Assembly (NCBI RefSeq): GCF_000719705.1
Contig: NZ_JOHO01000072.1
Location: 1 to 27,762, forward strand
Source: Streptomyces sp. NRRL S-350
GTDB lineage: Bacteria; Actinomycetota; Actinomycetes; Streptomycetales; Streptomycetaceae
DNA: 27,762 nt
Reading direction: 5' to 3'
A program made the translations under genes and the position numbers. The notes beneath the pieces were generated by a model, which did not search any database, was not told the DNA's origin, and saw nothing but the letters and a program-made list of their open reading frames with translations. Positions 22,650 through 27,762 of this stretch are shown one piece after another; position 1 is the stretch's first letter, and each line of letters opens with the position of its first letter.

Positions 22650-23802
22650 AGACCAGGTACAGGCCGGTGCAGACCAACGCCATCAGGCCGATCGCGAACG
22701 GGTAGCCGAAGGCCCACTTGAGCTCGGGCATGGTCTCGAAGTTCATGCCGTAGACGGTGCCGATCAGGGTCGGGGCGAAGAGGATGGCCGCCCAGGAGGA
22801 GATCTTCTTGATCTCGTTGTTCTGGGCGTGGCCCGCCTCGGCGAGCTGCTTCATCTCCTCGTTCTGCCGTTGCGAGACCAGGGTGGCGTTGACGGTGAGG
22901 ATGTTCTGCAGCATCTGGCGGAACCCGTCGACCCGCTCGGCCGCGTAGGTGGCGTGGTCGGCGACGTCGCGCAGGTAGCGCTGGAGTTCCTCGTCGGTGC
23001 CGTACTTCTCGAAGCCCGCCTCCAGGCTCCGCATGATGTCGAGGAGGGGGCGGGTGGCGCGCTGGAACTCGATGACCTCGCGGGAGAGTTCGTAGATGCG
23101 GCGGGAGACCTGCGGGTCGCCGCCGAAGACCTCGGTCTCGATCTCGTCGATGTCGTGCTGCAGGCCCGCGATGACGGGTGCGTAGCCGTCGACGACGGCG
23201 TCCAGGACCGCGTAGAGCACCGCCTCCGGGCCGAGCGCGAGCAGGGCCGGGTCGGCCTCCAGGCGCCGGCGGACCGCGGAGAGGTCGGGGGCCTGCGAGT
23301 GGCGCACCGTGAGGACGAAGTCGGGGCCGACGAACAGGTGGATCTCGCCGAAGTCGACCTCCTCGACGTCGTCCAGGTAGCGGGCGGCGCGGAGCACGAC
23401 GAACAGCGTGTCGCCGTAGCGCTCCAGTTTCGGGCGCTGATGGGCGACGATGGCGTCCTCGACGGCGAGCTGGTGCAGGTCGAACCGCTCGGCGGCTTCC
23501 AGCAGTTGGGCCTCGGCCGGGCGGTAGAGACCGATCCAGGTCATGGTGCCCGGCTTGCCCGGCAGCTCCCGGTAGACCTCCATGAGGCTGGACGGCGTCC
23601 CGGTCCGGCGGCCGTCCCGGTAGACCGCCGCGTCGACCACCGAACGTTCGAGCGAGATCGCGGACGGCTCGTCGTGGTGATCGGGCCGGGGGTCCATCGA
23701 GTGCTCGGGCGCCGGGTGGGGGTTGCCGTGGCCGGTCGGATAGGTCGGTCGGGTGAACGGACGCCTGCTCGCCCGGGTCGCGCGTGCACGCCAGTCGGAC
23801 AT
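22627..23802 (-). CDS. corA: CorA-family magnesium/divalent cation transporter
   Basis: This 391-residue protein has the CorA layout: a long cytoplasmic alpha/beta N-domain, the charged stalk helix (about 280-335), first membrane helix 336-353 ending in the signature YGMNF (351-355, GMN 352-354) and second membrane helix about 365-385 with a basic C-terminal end KRRDWL. Pentamers carry Mg2+ (or Co2+/Ni2+) inward across the membrane. The start at 23802 was chosen because GGAGG lies 8 bases upstream; the first ~45 residues are a Pro/His/Arg-rich extension not needed for the fold, and an internal ATG at residue 36 is an alternative. Its end overlaps the tetR gene on the other strand. Confidence 0.93.
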   Translation of the reverse strand: MSDWRARATRASRRPFTRPTYPTGHGNPHPAPEHSMDPRPDHHDEPSAISLERSVVDAAVYRDGRRTGTPSSLMEVYRELPGKPGTMTWIGLYRPAEAQLLEAAERFDLHQLAVEDAIVAHQRPKLERYGDTLFVVLRAARYLDDVEEVDFGEIHLFVGPDFVLTVRHSQAPDLSAVRRRLEADPALLALGPEAVLYAVLDAVVDGYAPVIAGLQHDIDEIETEVFGGDPQVSRRIYELSREVIEFQRATRPLLDIMRSLEAGFEKYGTDEELQRYLRDVADHATYAAERVDGFRQMLQNILTVNATLVSQRQNEEMKQLAEAGHAQNNEIKKISSWAAILFAPTLIGTVYGMNFETMPELKWAFGYPFAIGLMALVCTGLYLVFKRRDWL

Positions 23803-23875
23803 GGAAGGAACCTCCACGGGAGAGTATCCGCCGCCCCCGCCCGCGCCGCCTGCGGGGAACGGTGGCCCGGGCAGG

Positions 23876-23903
23876 GCGGCGGGCCGGCCGGCCGGCCCGC
23901 CGC
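23876..23903. terminator. 28-bp perfect palindrome, likely hairpin
   Basis: Every base from 23876 to 23903 pairs with its partner around the centre between 23889 and 23890 (repeated GGCC core). It lies 166 bases downstream of the small minus-strand gene and 73 bases upstream of the corA start. A terminator for the small gene is the simplest reading; it might also be a cruciform or binding site. Confidence 0.45.
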
Positions 23904-23978
23904 GCGGTCCGTACGGTCCTGCCGATGCCGATGGCGGTGGCGGTCGGCAGGTGGCAGCGCGGGCGCCCCTGCCCATCC

Positions 23979-24039
23979 GGTGGCGGGTGGTCGGCGGGAC
24001 GGCGGCGGGTGGTCGGTGGCGGGTGGTCGGCGGGACGGC
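23979..24039. repeat. Direct repeat of 25 bp
   Basis: The 25 bases at 23979-24003 recur exactly at 24015-24039, with an 11-base partial copy (GGCGGGTGGTC) between them, giving a 36-bp period. It lies between the ends of two minus-strand genes and is non-coding. Confidence 0.85.
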
Positions 24040-24069
24040 ACTGCGCCGCCTGGGGCCGGGCCGAAGCCG

Positions 24070-24447
24070 TCACTCGTGGTAGTGGCCGTCGTCGCTGAAG
24101 GCCTCGTTGAGGAGCGCGCCGCCCACCAGGCCGGCGGCGCCCGCGCCGAGGAGCGCCCCGGCGCCGAACCGGCGGCCGCCGCTCTCGGGCCGGTCCTGCC
24201 CGGGATCGTGCGAGTAGCCCTGCTGCGGGTGACCCTGCTGCGGGTAGCCCTGCTGGACCGGCTGCGGGTACCCGGTGGCCGGTGCGTACCCGTCGCTCTG
24301 AGCGGGGGTGTAGAACGGCGGCGGAGTGGTCTGGACGCGATGGGCGCAGCCGCCGCAGGTCTGCACCTGGCGGGGCACCCCCCACTGCGGGCACCACAGG
24401 ACGGCGGTGGTGCCGGTGCCGTGCGAGGGGTCGAAGAAGCAGGTCAT
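24070..24447 (-). CDS. Small Cys-containing, YPQQG-repeat protein with glycine-zipper end (unknown function)
   Basis: This 125-residue protein has its ATG at 24447 with AGGGAG 8 bases upstream. It has four cysteines (C3, C19, C31, C34), the last two as CGGC, in the segment VLWCPQWGVPRQVQTCGGCAHRV, which suggests a small zinc-ribbon-like knuckle. Then come YPQQGHPQQGY-type repeats (60-78), as in disordered adhesive or membrane-curvature proteins, and a glycine-zipper hydrophobic segment GAGALLGAGAAGLVGGALL (95-113) before the acidic/His tail DDGHYHE. It may associate with membranes. I do not recognise a named family. It precedes corA on the same strand but is separated by repeats and a palindrome. 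Confidence 0.7.
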   Translation of the reverse strand: MTCFFDPSHGTGTTAVLWCPQWGVPRQVQTCGGCAHRVQTTPPPFYTPAQSDGYAPATGYPQPVQQGYPQQGHPQQGYSHDPGQDRPESGGRRFGAGALLGAGAAGLVGGALLNEAFSDDGHYHE

Positions 24448-24942
24448 GACAGAACTCCCTGATGGTTCCTTGGTGCCGGCGGTGGCAGCGGCCGGGGCGG
24501 CTGCGGGTCGGGCCGGCCGTGCGGCGGGCACCGGCGGCCGGATCGCCGCGGACGGCCCTCGTTGCCACCGTCAGCGTGCCGGGCCGACTGCTCGGGCCGG
24601 CACCCGGCACCCGGCACCCGGCCGGAGCGGCCCCGCCACCCGGCCGGTGCGTCCCCTCGGTCCGGCTGGAGGTCCCGCCGACCCGGCGGGGCCGGTCGGC
24701 GTCACGGACGTTCCGCCCGGTCGGCGGGGGTGTTCCCGGCGGTCGGCGGAGTGACCGGGTGCGGTCCGTCCGGTGGGATGGGGGGACGGTCAGCCGCGAC
24801 ACGCGTCGGCGGACCGCGGTACCTGTGGCCGCCCGGGCCGTGCCCGGCATGTACTGGAGACCGAAGGCCGACGGACACTCCTCTGCCCGGTGGGGCGGCG
24901 GGGTGTCCACCCTGTTCCCGTTCGGAAGCGGAAGTTCCCTTG
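24448..24942. other. Divergent intergenic region with short tandem repeats
   Basis: The region between the small minus-strand gene and the antiporter must hold promoters for both. It contains the 7-bp tandem repeat at 24597-24617 and GGAAG (24930-24934), the likely ribosome binding site of the antiporter. No clear promoter or operator could be read. The open frames crossing it show no family features. Confidence 0.5.
24597..24617. repeat. Three tandem CCGGCAC units
   Basis: CCGGCAC is repeated exactly three times and is followed by CCGGCCGG. It is a short slippage-type repeat in non-coding DNA. Confidence 0.8.
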
Positions 24943-26274
24943 TTGATCCCTGTCCTGATCGTGATCACCGCGGTGGTGGCCGGCTGGTCGCTCGTCGCCG
25001 GGCGGCTGGAGCGCCGGCACGTACGCGCGCCGTTGGTGCTGGTGCTGGCGGGCGTGGTCACCGGCCTGTTCACGCACAGCGAGATCGCCGCCGCCCTGAA
25101 CTCCGTGGTCGCCCAACGGGTGGCGGAGATCATCCTGGCCGTGCTGCTGTTCGTGGACGCCACCGAACTGCGGGGCGGACGGCTGTTCGGCCGCGAGCCG
25201 GGCTCGGCCGCCCGGGTGCTGCTGGTCGCCCTGCCGCTGAGTCTCGGCGCGACGGTCCTGCTCGGCGGACTGCTGCTGCCCGAACTGCCGGTCGCGGTGC
25301 TGCTGCTGATCGCCTGCGTCATCATCCCGACCGACTTCGCCCCGGCCGAGATCCTGGTCCGCGACCGGCGGATCCCGGCACGGGTGCGCAGCGTGCTCAA
25401 CGTGGAGAGCGGCTACAACGACGGCATCGTGTCGCCGCTCTTCCTGTTCGCGCTGGTGCTGGCCGGGTCGAAGGCCGAGAAGCGCACGCCGCTGGAGGCG
25501 CTGGGCACGACCGTGCCGTTCGCGGTCAAGGCGCTCGTGCTCGGCGCGCTGATCGGCGCGCTGCTCGCCTGGCTGATGAACCTCGCCCAGCGCGCGCCGT
25601 GGATGACCGACCAGTCCCGCCGGATCCTGGTGCTGATCGTGCCGCTGCTGGCCTACACCGTGACCACCGCGGTGCACGGCAACGGCTTCGTCGCCTCGTT
25701 CGTCGCCGGTGTCGCCTTCCGGTACGTGCGGCGGGCCCCGCAGCGGCACGGCGCCCCCGCGCCGGCCGGCTCGGACTTCCAGCTGCTCGAGGACACCAGC
25801 GCCATGATGACCATGGTCATGTGGTTCTTCTTCGGCAACGCGGTGGTGCTCACGTTCGTCGTCGGCCTCGACTGGCCGGTGCTGGTGCTGTGCGCGGCCG
25901 CGCTCACCGTGCTGCGGATCGTGCCGGTCCTGCTGTCCCTGCTCGGCTCCCGGCTCAGCCGGCGCGAGCGGCTGATGGTCGGCGCGCTCGGGCCGCGCGG
26001 CACCACCTCGATCGTCTTCGGCCTGCTCGCCTTCAACGCCCTCCCGGACGGGACGGGCGCCAACACCGCCCTCGACGCCATGGTCGTCGTCGTGCTCGGC
26101 AGCATCCTGCTGCACGGCGGCGGTTCGCTGGCCATCGCCCGCGCACTGCGCGGCAAGCCCCGGGCCCGCCCGGGGAGCACGGCGGAAGTCGGGAGCGCCG
26201 GGCAGGCAGTGGTTGGCCGGGACACCGGGAGCGGCGTGGGCAGTCACCCCTCGGCCGACCCGCAGCGCGAGTGA
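24943..26274 (+). CDS. CPA1-type cation/proton antiporter
   Basis: This protein of about 443 residues has roughly 11-12 hydrophobic segments. CPA1/NhaP-type markers: FVDATELRG (70-78), the ion-site IIPTDFAPAE (127-136, D131), NVESGYNDGI (153-162, with the D160 region) and GPRGTTSIVFGLLAF later on. It exchanges Na+ or K+ for H+ across the membrane. No ATG fits: the frame lacks a plausible ATG before the first membrane helix, so the start is TTG, at 24943 (GGAAG 8 bases upstream) or at 24940. The C-terminal ~40 residues are polar and may be regulatory. It is monocistronic. Exact cation preference is unknown. Confidence 0.88.
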   Translation: MIPVLIVITAVVAGWSLVAGRLERRHVRAPLVLVLAGVVTGLFTHSEIAAALNSVVAQRVAEIILAVLLFVDATELRGGRLFGREPGSAARVLLVALPLSLGATVLLGGLLLPELPVAVLLLIACVIIPTDFAPAEILVRDRRIPARVRSVLNVESGYNDGIVSPLFLFALVLAGSKAEKRTPLEALGTTVPFAVKALVLGALIGALLAWLMNLAQRAPWMTDQSRRILVLIVPLLAYTVTTAVHGNGFVASFVAGVAFRYVRRAPQRHGAPAPAGSDFQLLEDTSAMMTMVMWFFFGNAVVLTFVVGLDWPVLVLCAAALTVLRIVPVLLSLLGSRLSRRERLMVGALGPRGTTSIVFGLLAFNALPDGTGANTALDAMVVVVLGSILLHGGGSLAIARALRGKPRARPGSTAEVGSAGQAVVGRDTGSGVGSHPSADPQRE

Positions 26275-26289
26275 GCTGCCTGAACGCGG

Positions 26290-26311
26290 CCGGGGCAGGC
26301 GGCCTCCCCGG
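26290..26311 (+). terminator. Possible terminator after the antiporter
   Basis: CCGGGG (26290-26295) and CCCCGG (26306-26311) can pair around 10 bases, 15 bases after the stop codon. The stem is short and competes with other GC-rich pairings nearby. Confidence 0.3.
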
Positions 26312-26497
26312 GGCGGGTGGCGCCTCGCCCGGCGCGCGCACGCTCGCGTCCCGCGGGCCTGGCGAGGGCCTGCGCCGCCGGAGATCACGAAAGTCGTTGC
26401 AGCCGTCTTGACGTGCCGGGGTGGGCGGGTATTGACTCCGCTCACACCCCGAAGCTGATCCACCTCCCCATCAGGAGGCTTTACTTCGCGCCTGGAT

Positions 26498-26511
26498 TGT
26501 TAGCGCTAACA
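26498..26511. promoter_or_regulatory. LacI-family operator, distal
   Basis: TGTTAGCGCTAACA is a perfect 14-bp palindrome with the central CG typical of LacI/GalR-family operators. It lies in an AT-richer patch 232 bases upstream of the GH62 start. Confidence 0.8.
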
Positions 26512-26637
26512 TACCCGGCGAACTGCGGGCACGACCCCGTGCCACAACGGCGGTCCGACGGGCCCCACCGCGGCGCGGGCGGGCGAACGCGCAAGTCAGC
26601 ACAGAAACAGGACTCTTGAGGTCCGACAGGCAGAGGC

Positions 26638-26654
26638 GGCGAGGACTCCTCGCC
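26638..26654. repeat. Inverted repeat between the two LacI-type operators
   Basis: GGCGAGG (26638-26644), ACT, CCTCGCC (26648-26654): a perfect 7-bp stem with a 3-base loop, about 90 bases before the ATG. If transcribed it would be a leader hairpin. Confidence 0.45.
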
Positions 26655-26696
26655 AGCCGATCGTAACTCCTGGCGCGCGCCGTCAGGCGACGCACG

Positions 26697-26710
26697 TGTT
26701 AACGATAACA
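26697..26710. promoter_or_regulatory. LacI-family operator, proximal
   Basis: TGTTAACGATAACA matches the distal site at 12 of 14 positions and is a near-palindrome. It lies 32 bases before the GH62 ATG, where a repressor would block initiation or early elongation. Confidence 0.72.
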
Positions 26711-26721
26711 ATGCTGTGTGA

Positions 26722-27762
<1,041 letters not shown>

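Noticed and set aside
22637..24910. Minus-strand 757-codon frame covering corA
   Set aside because: It is out of frame with the CorA GMN motif and is arginine-rich throughout.

Overview
The window is very GC-rich and densely packed. It has many GTG starts, 4-bp ATGA/GTGA gene overlaps and typical actinobacterial families (a DUF5709-like protein, a GH62 arabinofuranosidase with a ricin-type lectin domain). This points to a chromosomal segment of Streptomyces, Kitasatospora or a close relative. No rRNA, tRNA, CRISPR array, transposase or phage gene was seen.

Layout. (1) 1-362 is the C-terminal end of a secreted protein with an AbfB/CBM42 arabinose-binding domain. (2) 746-1576 is a DUF5709-like protein between strong hairpins. 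(3) 2013-14350 is the centrepiece: a UDP-glucuronate-decarboxylase-like sugar-nucleotide enzyme, then ten overlapping genes: NodU/CmcH-type carbamoyltransferase, GT2, GT9, GT4, GT4, GmhA, HldE, GT9, GT2 and GT2. (4) Converging on it at 14381-15022 is a PIG-L-deacetylase-like protein that has lost most of its active-site residues. (5) 15466-18792 holds an MFS exporter, a GmhB-type HAD phosphatase that supplies the ADP-heptose step missing from the cluster, and an aldo/keto reductase. (6) 19161-22649 is a compact catabolic-looking module: metallo-beta-lactamase-fold hydrolase, divergent small AtzG-like protein, amidase and TetR regulator, with three related operator-like sites. (7) 22627-24447 holds a CorA-type Mg2+ transporter and a small cysteine/glutamine/glycine-rich protein, both on the minus strand. 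(8) 24943-26274 is a CPA1-type cation/proton antiporter. (9) 26743 to the end is the start of a secreted CBM13-GH62 arabinofuranosidase, with one LacI-type operator near its start and a second 199 bp further upstream.

How the genes may work together. GmhA, HldE (kinase plus adenylyltransferase) and GmhB form the sedoheptulose-7-phosphate to ADP-D-glycero-beta-D-manno-heptose route known from Gram-negative LPS synthesis. Here it sits in an organism expected to lack LPS, beside two GT9 (heptosyltransferase-family) enzymes, five other glycosyltransferases, a carbamoyltransferase and a possible UDP-pentose source. The inference is a carbamoylated, heptose-containing glycan or glycoconjugate. No HldD epimerase, priming transferase, polymerase or dedicated polysaccharide exporter was recognised, so the product is open. 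In the second module the repeated operator TAAACGCAA-N7-GCTTTAAGG lies between the hydrolase and amidase genes and also in front of tetR. This suggests an autoregulated TetR that controls a small hydrolytic operon in response to an unknown ligand.
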